DNA from: Deltaproteobacteria bacterium | GTDB lineage: Bacteria > Desulfobacterota > Syntrophorhabdia > Syntrophorhabdales > Syntrophorhabdaceae | NCBI GenBank assembly: GCA_029777945.1 | Contig: JAKORG010000025.1 | Location: forward strand, 32,152 to 96,151 | Reading direction: 5' to 3' | Length of the DNA: 64,000 bases | Shown: in pieces, positions 54,329 through 62,985 of the stretch | Numbering within the stretch: the stretch's first letter is position 1 | Layout of the letters: the number at the start of each line of letters is the position of its first letter | Translations under genes and position numbers: made by a program | The notes under the pieces: model-generated | What the model was told of the DNA's origin: nothing | The model's input: the letters and a program-made list of their open reading frames with translations, nothing else | Database searches by the model: none

Positions 54329-56227
54329 TTATTTTTTAATCACCTCCGACATAATTTTTGATATGGTTTGAGTAAATTTTGCAGGGTCTTTTGGTTTTGA
54401 ACCTTCAAGTATTAGTGCCTGGTCATAGAGAAGGTCTATATATTCATTTAGCATAGGATGCTCTTTATCTTTTTCAAATAACTCATTTAAAGATGCAAAG
54501 AGTGGGTGTTCAGGATTAAGCTCGAGTATTTTTTTCTGTTGGGGCACTTCCTGACCCATTGCCTTAAGCATCTTTTCTATCTGTGGATCCATATCTCCTT
54601 CATCGGCTACAAGGCAGCACGGTGAATCTTTAAGTCTGCCAGAAAATCTAACATCTTTAATGTTATCCTTTAATCTATCTTTTATTAATTCGACAAGTTT
54701 TCCATATTCTTTTTTCGCCTTTTCCTTCTTTTCCTTTTTTTCTGCATCTATATCTATGTCCCCGCTTGTTACAGACTTCAACCTTTTGCCCTTATATTCA
54801 AATCCGCTTAGAACAAATCCATCTATCTCATCGCTAAATATAAGAACTTCGTAATCCTTTTCTTTAAATGCCTCAAGATATGGAGACATCAATGCCTCTT
54901 CTAATGATTGGGCATGGATATAGTATATTTCTTTCTGGTCCTCTTTCATGGAGTTTACATAATCGTTTAGAGTCCTTAATTTTCCTTCAGCACTCTTTGT
55001 TGAGTTAAAAAGCAGTAAATCAGCTATCTGCTCTTTTCTTGAGAAATCATAATGTAACCCCTCTTTAAGTATTTTTCCAAATTCTTTATAAAAATTAAGG
55101 TATTTTTCGTATTCCTCATTTTTCATCTCTTCCAGTGTATCGAGCACCTTTTTTGTAACGTTGTTCTTTATAATTTCTACCTGCCTGTTATTTTGAAGTA
55201 TTTCACGAGAAACATTCAAGGGCAAATCTGATGAATCTACAACACCCCTTATAAATCGAAGATAGGGCATTATTAAGTCTTCGCAATGTTCCATAATCTG
55301 AACCCTCTTGACATAAAGCATAGGCCCAACTTTAAAATCCTTAAAGAGGATATTGAAGGGAGCTTTAGAAGGTATATACAGAAGGGCAGTAAATTCTGAA
55401 GTTCCCTCTGCCTTATAATGGATGACCTTTAGAGGGTCTTTGAAATCATGGGAGATGTGTTTATAAAACTCATTGTATTCTTCTTGTGTTATTTCAGATT
55501 TGTCTTTAAGCCAGATAGCCTTTCTCGAATTTAAGGTCTCCTCTTCTTTTACCTTGAATTTTTTTCCTTTTTCGAGTTCACTTTCCTTTTCCTTTTCCAC
55601 CTCCATTACTATGGGGTGTTCTATAAAATCTGAATATCTTTTTACAATACTTCTAATCTCCCATTCATTAAGATACTTTTTTTCTTCGTCCTTGAGATGC
55701 AGAATCACATCTGTGCCTTTTTGTGGTTTGTCTATCTCTTCTATATTGAATGTGCCATCACCTGTAGATTCCCATTTTACACCCCTTTTGTCTTTCTGTC
55801 CTGCCTTTCTCGATAAAACCGTTATCTTATCGGCAACCATGAAGGATGAATAGAAACCCACACCGAACTGGCCTATTAGTTCAGGGTTATCTTTAATGTC
55901 TTTACTCTTAAGGGCCATGATAAATTCTTTTGTTCCAGAATGGGCAATGGTACCCAGTGCCTCTATTATTTCTTCCTTTGTCATGCCAATACCATTGTCA
56001 CTTACTGTGAGTATCCCTTTTTCTTTGTCAGCATATATCTTTATTTTCCAGCTGCCGTCATCTTCAAGGATTGCACTGTTAGTGAGGGATTCGTATCGTG
56101 CCCTGTCAATGGCATCTGATGCATTTGAAATGAGTTCTCTTAAAAACACCTCTTTATGGGAATATAGCGAATGAACCATTAGATCGAGTAGTTGTTTTAC
56201 CTCTGTTTTAAATTCGTATTTTTCCAT
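54329..56227 (-). CDS. htpG: Chaperone HtpG (bacterial Hsp90)
   Basis: Dimeric ATP-dependent chaperone, 632 residues, full length. GHKL ATPase motifs: LISNASDAIDRARY, VSDNGIGMTKEEI, GTIAHSGTKEF, and IGQFGVGFYSSFMV. Middle and C-terminal dimer domains follow, with the charged linker around residues 225-240 (KEKESELEKGKK). No heat-shock sigma-32 promoter was recognised; a vegetative-type promoter candidate lies at 56300-56272. Confidence 0.96.
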   Translation of the reverse strand: MEKYEFKTEVKQLLDLMVHSLYSHKEVFLRELISNASDAIDRARYESLTNSAILEDDGSWKIKIYADKEKGILTVSDNGIGMTKEEIIEALGTIAHSGTKEFIMALKSKDIKDNPELIGQFGVGFYSSFMVADKITVLSRKAGQKDKRGVKWESTGDGTFNIEEIDKPQKGTDVILHLKDEEKKYLNEWEIRSIVKRYSDFIEHPIVMEVEKEKESELEKGKKFKVKEEETLNSRKAIWLKDKSEITQEEYNEFYKHISHDFKDPLKVIHYKAEGTSEFTALLYIPSKAPFNILFKDFKVGPMLYVKRVQIMEHCEDLIMPYLRFIRGVVDSSDLPLNVSREILQNNRQVEIIKNNVTKKVLDTLEEMKNEEYEKYLNFYKEFGKILKEGLHYDFSRKEQIADLLLFNSTKSAEGKLRTLNDYVNSMKEDQKEIYYIHAQSLEEALMSPYLEAFKEKDYEVLIFSDEIDGFVLSGFEYKGKRLKSVTSGDIDIDAEKKEKKEKAKKEYGKLVELIKDRLKDNIKDVRFSGRLKDSPCCLVADEGDMDPQIEKMLKAMGQEVPQQKKILELNPEHPLFASLNELFEKDKEHPMLNEYIDLLYDQALILEGSKPKDPAKFTQTISKIMSEVIKK

Positions 56228-56271
56228 AATCTACTCCTTGAACTATTTGTGAAGTAAAAGAATTTTTATAA

Positions 56272-56300
56272 AAATTAAGACACGAGTCCCTTTGTGTCAA
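56272..56300 (-). promoter_or_regulatory. Possible promoter of htpG
   Basis: Minus-strand TTGACA (56300-56295), 17-base spacer, TAATTT (56277-56272, 4 of 6), 45 bp before the htpG ATG. Confidence 0.4.
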
Positions 56301-56324
56301 TAGTGGCAGGAAATTTGTTATTTC

Positions 56325-56354
56325 TTGACTTAATATCACCTAAGCATATATAAT
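56325..56354 (+). promoter_or_regulatory. Promoter of aspS
   Basis: TTGACT (56325-56330), 18-base spacer, TATAAT (56349-56354), 27 bp before the TTG start of aspS. Confidence 0.65.
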
Positions 56355-56380
56355 TAGTGACTTTTTAAGGGAGGAAGACA

Positions 56381-58138
56381 TTGAGGGATAAATATTGTGG
56401 TTATATTGGTTTAGAAGATGTAGGTAAAGATGTGCTCCTTGCCGGCTGGGTCTTTAGAAGAAGAGACCATGGAGGGCTTGTTTTTATAGACTTAAGGGAT
56501 ATCACAGGGGTTGTGCAGATTGTGTTTTCTCCTGATATATCTAAGGATGCCCATGAAATGGCAGGGGATATAAAACAGGAATATGTAATCCAGGTAAAGG
56601 GCAGGGTAGAAAAAAGACCTGTAGGCACAGAAAACGAGAATATACCTACTGGATTGGTGGAAGTTCTTGTTAAAGACCTTGTGATTTTAAATATTTCAAA
56701 GGCATTACCCTTTCAGCTTGATGATGAAGATGAGCCCAATGAGACCATAAAATTGAAATATAGATATCTCGATATGAGAAGACCTTCTGTGCAAAAGATT
56801 TTTATAACGAGGAGTAAGGTTTATAAAGCAGTAAGGGACTATCTCGTGTCACAGGGATTTTACGAATTTGAGACCCCCATGCTTACAAAGAGCACGCCTG
56901 AAGGTGCAAGGGATTTCATTGTGCCCAGCAGGATAAACCCTGGCGCATTTTACGCTTTACCCCAATCACCTCAATTATTCAAGCAGATTTTAATGATAGG
57001 GGGTTTTGATAGATACTTTCAGATAGTCCGTTGCTTCAGAGACGAAGATCTAAGGGCAGACAGACAACCTGAATTTACACAAATTGATATGGAGATGAGT
57101 TTTGTAGATGTGGAAGATGTAATAGAAGTTTCAGAAGGTCTAATAAAAGAGATTTATAGGACAGTTAAAGGCGATACCTTTAATGGGTCTTTTATAAGAA
57201 TGACATACGATGAAGCAATTGAGACCTATGGAACGGATAAGCCTGATTTGAGATTTAGTCTGCCAATTATTGACATTACAGACATATTCAAAAATACAGA
57301 TTTCGGGGTGATAAAAAAGGCCATTGAAAAAAAAGGTGTAGTAAAGTCAATAGTTCTAAAGGGTAAAAATCTTTCAAGAAAAGATCTGGATACATCGGTG
57401 GATGTAGCAAAACAGATAGGGTCAGAAGGACTCATCTGGATAAGAAAAGACAAAGACGGGCTCCAATCACCTGTTGTAAAGTATTTCAAAGAAGATGAAA
57501 AGCTGGCCATAATCGAAAGGCTTGATGTAAAAGAGGATGATGTGATTTTTATGATGACTGGAAACAGGAAAAAGGTAAATGAACTCATGGGCAGGTTCAG
57601 ATTATATTTAGGTGAGAGATTTGACCTTATAGATAAAAATCAATTTAAATTTCTATGGGTCACTGATTTCCCACTTTTCGAATACAGTGAAGAGCAGAAA
57701 AGATATGTGGCATGCCATCATCCATTTACTGCATCGAAGACAAATATAAAACAATTTGATGGGGATTATGAAACATTAAAATCAAAGGCCTATGACCTTG
57801 TTTTAAACGGCGTTGAAATAGGTGGTGGAAGTATAAGGATACATAAAAAAGACGAACAAATGGAGATGTTTAAGCTTTTGAACATAAAAGAAGAGGAGGC
57901 ACAAGAGAAGTTTGGTTTTCTTCTTGAAGCCCTTGAGATGGGTGCCCCTCCACACGGAGGTATTGCATTTGGATTTGACAGGATTCTTATGATGCTTATA
58001 GGCTCCGATAGCATAAGGGATGTTATACCGTTTCCAAAAACGCAAAAAGGTGTATGTCTTTTAATTGATGCGCCTTCAAGGGTTAGTCAGAAACAGTTAA
58101 GTGAGTTAAAGATAAGGGTTATTTATGAGAAGCAGTAG
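56381..58138 (+). CDS. aspS: Aspartyl-tRNA synthetase (bacterial type)
   Basis: Class II synthetase of 585 residues that charges tRNA(Asp), possibly also tRNA(Asn). N-terminal OB-fold anticodon domain (RRRDHGGLVFIDLRDITG), motif 2 FRDEDLRADRQPEFTQIDME, bacterial GAD insertion (about residues 290-410), and motif 3 GGIAFGFDRILMML. TTG start at 56381 with GGGAGG seven bases upstream; no ATG lies nearby in frame. Confidence 0.96.
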   Translation: MRDKYCGYIGLEDVGKDVLLAGWVFRRRDHGGLVFIDLRDITGVVQIVFSPDISKDAHEMAGDIKQEYVIQVKGRVEKRPVGTENENIPTGLVEVLVKDLVILNISKALPFQLDDEDEPNETIKLKYRYLDMRRPSVQKIFITRSKVYKAVRDYLVSQGFYEFETPMLTKSTPEGARDFIVPSRINPGAFYALPQSPQLFKQILMIGGFDRYFQIVRCFRDEDLRADRQPEFTQIDMEMSFVDVEDVIEVSEGLIKEIYRTVKGDTFNGSFIRMTYDEAIETYGTDKPDLRFSLPIIDITDIFKNTDFGVIKKAIEKKGVVKSIVLKGKNLSRKDLDTSVDVAKQIGSEGLIWIRKDKDGLQSPVVKYFKEDEKLAIIERLDVKEDDVIFMMTGNRKKVNELMGRFRLYLGERFDLIDKNQFKFLWVTDFPLFEYSEEQKRYVACHHPFTASKTNIKQFDGDYETLKSKAYDLVLNGVEIGGGSIRIHKKDEQMEMFKLLNIKEEEAQEKFGFLLEALEMGAPPHGGIAFGFDRILMMLIGSDSIRDVIPFPKTQKGVCLLIDAPSRVSQKQLSELKIRVIYEKQ

Positions 58139-58213
58139 TGTTATCGTCATTGTTAAAACAGGTTTTTAGTTAATTCTAAAGGTTTTGAAGATTACATTTT
58201 AGGAGGGTGAATT

Positions 58214-60025
58214 ATGAAAAAGAAAAAGGGTTTTATATTCAAAAACGAGATGAAGCAAAAAAAATATCCCTTTATAGATGTAGAAGAGCCTCAGTTATTT
58301 AAGGATATATTCCCTTTTACAGAGGTTTGCAAGATAAAATTCGACAATAAAATTGAACTTATTGACCCACCGGAAGATATATACATAACAGATACCACAT
58401 TCAGGGATGGTCAACAGTCAAGACCTCCATTTACGGTCAAGCAGATAGAAGACCTTTTTGAACTCATCCATCAGCTTGGTGGGCCAAACGGTGTAATAAG
58501 ACAGTGCGAATTTTTTCTGTATACAGATAAGGATAAAGAAGCCCTTACAAGATGTCTTGAAAAGGGTTATAAATATCCGGAAATAACAGGCTGGATAAGG
58601 GCAAATAAGGATGACTTGGAACTTGTTAAGGAGTTTGGGTTAAAAGAGACAGGGATCCTTACCAGTGCATCAGATTATCATATATTTTTGAAGTTGAAAA
58701 AGACGCGTTCTCAGGTTTTTAAAGAGTATTTGAAAATAGTGGAAAAGACATTGGAAAACGGTATCATACCAAGATGCCATTTTGAAGATATTACAAGGGC
58801 AGATATTTATGGATTCTGCGTGCCTTTTGCCCAGGCATTAATGGAGTTGTCCTATGAGGCAAAGCTGCCCGTTAAGATCAGGCTTTGTGATACCCTGGGA
58901 TTGGGTATTACATACCCAGGCGCAGCACTTCCTCGTTCTGTAGGGAAAATAATAAGGGCAATGATAGATGATGCTGGTGTGCCTTCAGAATATCTTGAAT
59001 GGCATGGACATAACGATTTTAATAAGGTCATAATAAATAGCGTAAGTGCCTGGCTATACGGTTGTGCTTATGTAAACGGGACACTCCTTGGCATTGGGGA
59101 AAGAACCGGCAATGCACCTATTGAAAGCCTTATAATGGAGTACATTTCCCTTACAGGGGGAGACAATGGTGTTCAGACACAGGTAATTACCTATATAAGA
59201 AACTATTTTGAAAAGGAAATCGGACACCCCATACCCAAACAGCAGCCCTTTATTGGTTCTAATTTTAATGCCACATCTGCAGGTATTCATATAGACGGAT
59301 TGGCAAAAAATGAAGAGATATACATTCCCTTTGATACGAATAAGATTTTAAATAGACCCATTGCCGTTAACATTACAGATAAATCGGGTCTTGCCGGCAT
59401 TGCCCACTGGATAAACTCGTATTTTGCATTGACAGGTAGTGACAGAATTCAGAAGACCCATCCAGGTGTAGCAAAGATAAATAAATGGATTCTCAAACAA
59501 TATGATGAGGGAAGGGTGACATGCATTTCAGAAGAGGAAATGGAACACTTAACCAGACTATATATACCCGAAATTTTTGTATCTGAATTTGAACTTATCA
59601 AGAAAAGGGCATACGATATAGCAGCACATCTCATTGAAAAATATATCGAAGAGCCCAAGGTAAGAACAATGATTCCAGAGCAACAAGAAGAGGTATTGAA
59701 GGGCATTGTAGAGAAGTATCCTTTCATCCAATTTGCATATATTGTAAACAGTGAAGGTATAAAGATTACAAAAAATATAACGCAGGTTGTGGATAGGGCA
59801 AAATATTATAAAATAGGCCTACACGACGATTTCTCAGATAGGGATTGGTTTATAACCCCCATGAAGACGGGTAAAATTTATGTTACAGATCTGTATTCAT
59901 CGAGGATTACAGGTGCCTTATGTGTTACAGTTTCAGGCCCCATAAGGGATGAATACGGAGATATAGTTGGTGTATTAGGTCTTGATATAAAATTTGAAGA
60001 CTTAACAAAGGCAGAGGAGGGCTAA
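58214..60025 (+). CDS. Re-citrate synthase-like HMGL-family enzyme with C-terminal Cache domain
   Basis: 603-residue enzyme. Residues about 50-330 are an HMGL/DRE-TIM barrel: YITDTTFRDGQQSRPPFT (the R-D pair), CHFEDITRADIYGF, metal-binding HGHNDFNKV and NGTLLGIGERTGNAP. Residues about 340-495 correspond to the helical accessory region. Residues about 503-600 form a Cache/PDC-type sensor domain (LHDDFSDRDWFITPMKTGKIY, GPIRDEYGDIVGVLGLDIKF) with no membrane segment. Its neighbours are aconitase-type subunits and isocitrate dehydrogenase, so it most likely makes citrate from oxaloacetate and acetyl-CoA, as Re-citrate synthases of this family do in Clostridium kluyveri, Desulfovibrio and Syntrophus. 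2-Isopropylmalate or homocitrate synthesis is the alternative. AGGAGGGTG ribosome binding site. Confidence 0.78.
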   Translation: MKKKKGFIFKNEMKQKKYPFIDVEEPQLFKDIFPFTEVCKIKFDNKIELIDPPEDIYITDTTFRDGQQSRPPFTVKQIEDLFELIHQLGGPNGVIRQCEFFLYTDKDKEALTRCLEKGYKYPEITGWIRANKDDLELVKEFGLKETGILTSASDYHIFLKLKKTRSQVFKEYLKIVEKTLENGIIPRCHFEDITRADIYGFCVPFAQALMELSYEAKLPVKIRLCDTLGLGITYPGAALPRSVGKIIRAMIDDAGVPSEYLEWHGHNDFNKVIINSVSAWLYGCAYVNGTLLGIGERTGNAPIESLIMEYISLTGGDNGVQTQVITYIRNYFEKEIGHPIPKQQPFIGSNFNATSAGIHIDGLAKNEEIYIPFDTNKILNRPIAVNITDKSGLAGIAHWINSYFALTGSDRIQKTHPGVAKINKWILKQYDEGRVTCISEEEMEHLTRLYIPEIFVSEFELIKKRAYDIAAHLIEKYIEEPKVRTMIPEQQEEVLKGIVEKYPFIQFAYIVNSEGIKITKNITQVVDRAKYYKIGLHDDFSDRDWFITPMKTGKIYVTDLYSSRITGALCVTVSGPIRDEYGDIVGVLGLDIKFEDLTKAEEG

Positions 60026-60030
60026 TTTAA

Positions 60031-61290
60031 GTGGGTAAGACTTTAGCGGAGAAAATTTTAACCATAAATACAAAAAAAGATATTTCACAAGGTGAATACG
60101 TTCTGGTTAATATAGATAGGGTTTTGCTGCAGGATGGAACAGCACCCCTTGCAATCAGACAGTTTTCTGAAATGGGTTTTAAAAAACTATTCGATGGATC
60201 AAGGGTAAATTTCTTTATTGACCATGCATCGCCAAGCCCGAGGATGGAACTCTCTAATGACCATATTTTTATTAAAGAGTTTGCAAAAAAATACGGTGCA
60301 AATGTATTCGATGTGGGTGAAGGTATATGCCACCAGATCATATCAGAGCAGATACTGTGTCCTTCTGAAGTTCTTGTAGGGGCAGATTCTCATACCTGCA
60401 CAGGTGGTGCCCTGTGTGCCTTCTCAACAGGTATGGGCTCAACGGATATAGCTGTGGCCATGGGGCTCGGTATGACCTGGATGAGGGTTCCTGAATCTTT
60501 CCGATTCAACATTTACGGTAGATTTTCTCCCGGGGTTACATCAAAGGATTTAATCTTAAAGATAATAGGCATGTTAGGTGCCGATGGTGCCACTTATAAG
60601 TCCATGGAGTTTTTAGGTGAAGCAGTAGCTAAGATAGATGTGGAAGATAGAATGACTATAGCCAACATGGCTGTTGAGGCAGGGGCAAAATGCGGACTAT
60701 TTCCCTCGGATGAGATGACCCTTAAATTTCTTAAAGAAAAGGGAAGGGAAAAATCGTTTACAGAGATAAAACCAGATGATACGGCAAATTATGAAAAAAC
60801 CTTTGATATAGACTTAGACAGGCTTACCCCTTGCATAAGTCTTCCCCATCAGGTGGATAATGTAAAAACCCTTGAAGATGATGAAACAAAAAACATTGAA
60901 ATAAATCAAGTATTTATAGGTTCATGCACAAATGGTCGCATCAATGATTTACGCATTGCCGCTTCAATCTTAAAAGGCAGAAAAATACATAAAGACATAA
61001 GACTTATCGTATGTCCTGCATCACGAAAGATATTTGGGGATGCGTTAAAGGAAGGCATATTAGAAACCCTTTTTGAAGCAGGTGCTACAATAATACCTCC
61101 TGGATGTGGTCCTTGCATAGGTTTACATCTCGGTGTACTGGGAAACAACGAGACATGCGTTTCTACATCAAATAGAAATTTTTTAGGGAGGATGGGGAAT
61201 CCGAATTCTAATATTATCCTTGCTTCACCTGCCACAGCGGCAGCCACTGCATTAACAGGAAAACTTACAGACCCTAGGGAGGTTCTTTAG
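60031..61290 (+). CDS. Aconitase/3-isopropylmalate dehydratase-type large subunit
   Basis: 419-residue [4Fe-4S] hydratase subunit of the LeuC/homoaconitase family. The three cluster cysteines are in [12 protein letters not shown] (one) and [11 protein letters not shown] (two). [23 protein letters not shown] is the active-site segment. It pairs with the small subunit that starts right after its stop. In this operon it is expected to isomerise citrate to isocitrate. GTG start at 60031, 5 bp after the synthase gene. Confidence 0.85.
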   Translation: MGKTLAEKILTINTKKDISQGEYVLVNIDRVLLQDGTAPLAIRQFSEMGFKKLFDGSRVNFFIDHASPSPRMELSNDHIFIKEFAKKYGANVFDVGEGICHQIISEQILCPSEVLVGADSHTCTGGALCAFSTGMGSTDIAVAMGLGMTWMRVPESFRFNIYGRFSPGVTSKDLILKIIGMLGADGATYKSMEFLGEAVAKIDVEDRMTIANMAVEAGAKCGLFPSDEMTLKFLKEKGREKSFTEIKPDDTANYEKTFDIDLDRLTPCISLPHQVDNVKTLEDDETKNIEINQVFIGSCTNGRINDLRIAASILKGRKIHKDIRLIVCPASRKIFGDALKEGILETLFEAGATIIPPGCGPCIGLHLGVLGNNETCVSTSNRNFLGRMGNPNSNIILASPATAAATALTGKLTDPREVL

Positions 61291-61788
61291 ATGATTATCA
61301 AAGGAAAGGTATGGCGTTTTGGTGATGATATCTCTACAGACCATATAATACCGGGAAGGTTTTACCATTTAAGATCAAATCTCGATGAACTTAAAAAACA
61401 CGTATTTGATGATATTGCACCTGGATTCTATAAAAGGATTTCTAAAGGAGATATAATTGTAGGAGGGAGTAATTTCGGATTAGGTTCAAGTAGGGAGCAT
61501 GCACCCCTTATAATAAAGATGGCAGGGATTGACGCAATCGTGGCAAAATCTTTTGCAAGGATATTCTATAGAAATGCAATAAACGTTGGTCTTGCAGCCA
61601 TAATATGCGATGTAGATGATGCCCAGGAAGGCGATATAGTTGAAATCAGGGTAGACGAAGGTATTTTATTGAATGTCACCAAAAAAACAGAAAAGAGGTT
61701 TTCACCTTTACCCAAAATAATGATGGATATTTTAAAAGAGGAAGGTCTTGATAAATACATTAAAAAATACGGGAGATTTAATATCTGA
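61291..61788 (+). CDS. Aconitase/3-isopropylmalate dehydratase-type small subunit
   Basis: 165-residue swivel-domain subunit (LeuD family). Motifs: DDISTDHIIPGRFYHLRSN and GSNFGLGSSREHAPL. The specificity loop reads FYHLRSN; an Arg here (YLRT in homoaconitase) favours a carboxylate-bearing substrate such as citrate or homocitrate over isopropylmalate, which usually has a hydrophobic loop. ATG directly follows the large-subunit stop codon, and its TGA overlaps the icd ATG by one base. Confidence 0.85.
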   Translation: MIIKGKVWRFGDDISTDHIIPGRFYHLRSNLDELKKHVFDDIAPGFYKRISKGDIIVGGSNFGLGSSREHAPLIIKMAGIDAIVAKSFARIFYRNAINVGLAAIICDVDDAQEGDIVEIRVDEGILLNVTKKTEKRFSPLPKIMMDILKEEGLDKYIKKYGRFNI

Positions 61789-62957
61789 TGGATACAATAG
61801 AAATCGTATACATTGAAGGAGATGGTGCCGGAGAGGATATATGGAGGGCATCAAAGGGTATTTTTGAAGAGGCTATTTTAAAGGCATACGGAGGAGAAAA
61901 ATCCATAAAATGGATCAACCTAATAGCAGGCCAGAAGGCCCTTGATAAAGAAGGGCAACTCCTTCCTAAGCAAACATTAGAAACTGTAAAAAATAAAAAA
62001 TGTGCTATAAAAGGGCCACTTACGACCCCTGTGGGCGGAGGATTTAGAAGTGTAAACGTATATTTAAGACAGGTTTTTGACCTATACGTGTGTATGAGAC
62101 CAATAAGATATTTTTCAGGGCTACCAAGTCCCCTTAAATCTCCAGAATCAATAGATATAATTATTTTCAGGGAGAATACAGAAGACATTTATAAAGGCAT
62201 TGAATGGAAAGAAGGCACCAAAGAGGCAAAAGAAGTCATTGATTTTATAAAAGAAAAGTCGGGCATTCAAATATCTGATGATTCGGGGATAGGGATAAAA
62301 CCCATAAGCAAAAGGGGAACCCAGAGGTTTACAAGATGGGTTATAGACTATGCAATTAAGAATAAGAGAAAAATCATAACAATTGTGCATAAGGGCAATA
62401 TTATGAAATTTACAGAAGGTGCCTTCAGGCAGTGGGCAATAGATACGGCAAAAGAGTTTCCAAAATACTTAAGACTTGAGGAAGATAGATTAAAGGATGA
62501 TGTATTGGATGAACGAATTGTTATAAACGACAGGATTGCAGACAACATGTTCATGCAGATTATTTTAAAACCCCAGGATTACGATATACTCCTTTGTCCT
62601 AATCTGAATGGTGATTATCTCTCCGATGCCTGCGCAGGATTAATAGGTGGACTCGGAGTGGCCCCAGGGGCAAACATAGGGGATGATGTTGCAATATTCG
62701 AGCCTACCCACGGAAGCGCACCTAAATATGCAGGAAAGGATATGATAAATCCTACATCCTTTATACTTTCAGGCGCATTGATGTTTAGACATTTAGGCCA
62801 TGACAAGGTGGCAGTGCTAATAGAAGACGCAGTTGAAAAGACGATTCAATCAAAAATTGTGACCTATGACCTGGCAAGAAATATGTCAGGTGTTAATCCT
62901 GTTAGATGTTCTAAATTCGGTGAGGAAGTGGCAAAAAGAATAGGGGAAAATAGTTAG
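61788..62957 (+). CDS. icd: Isocitrate dehydrogenase (NADP-type)
   Basis: 389 residues; converts isocitrate to 2-oxoglutarate and CO2. The match to E. coli Icd is close: GGGFRSVNVYLRQ (substrate Ser113/Asn115 region), RENTEDIYKGIEW, VHKGNIMKFTEGAF, LNGDYLSDACAG and GVAPGANIGD. The residues that select NADP in E. coli (Lys344-Tyr345 in APKYAG, Tyr391 and Arg395 in TYDLAR) are kept. This identifies the operon as citrate to 2-oxoglutarate rather than leucine or lysine synthesis. It overlaps the small-subunit stop by one base. Confidence 0.93.
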   Translation: MDTIEIVYIEGDGAGEDIWRASKGIFEEAILKAYGGEKSIKWINLIAGQKALDKEGQLLPKQTLETVKNKKCAIKGPLTTPVGGGFRSVNVYLRQVFDLYVCMRPIRYFSGLPSPLKSPESIDIIIFRENTEDIYKGIEWKEGTKEAKEVIDFIKEKSGIQISDDSGIGIKPISKRGTQRFTRWVIDYAIKNKRKIITIVHKGNIMKFTEGAFRQWAIDTAKEFPKYLRLEEDRLKDDVLDERIVINDRIADNMFMQIILKPQDYDILLCPNLNGDYLSDACAGLIGGLGVAPGANIGDDVAIFEPTHGSAPKYAGKDMINPTSFILSGALMFRHLGHDKVAVLIEDAVEKTIQSKIVTYDLARNMSGVNPVRCSKFGEEVAKRIGENS

Positions 62958-62985
62958 TAGTGGTATAATATCTATAGGGTGATCC

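Noticed and set aside
58214..61788. Leucine biosynthesis operon (leuA-leuC-leuD)
   Set aside because: The fourth gene is Icd, not LeuB, by its E. coli Icd-like motifs and NADP residues, and the small-subunit loop has Arg; the citrate route fits better.
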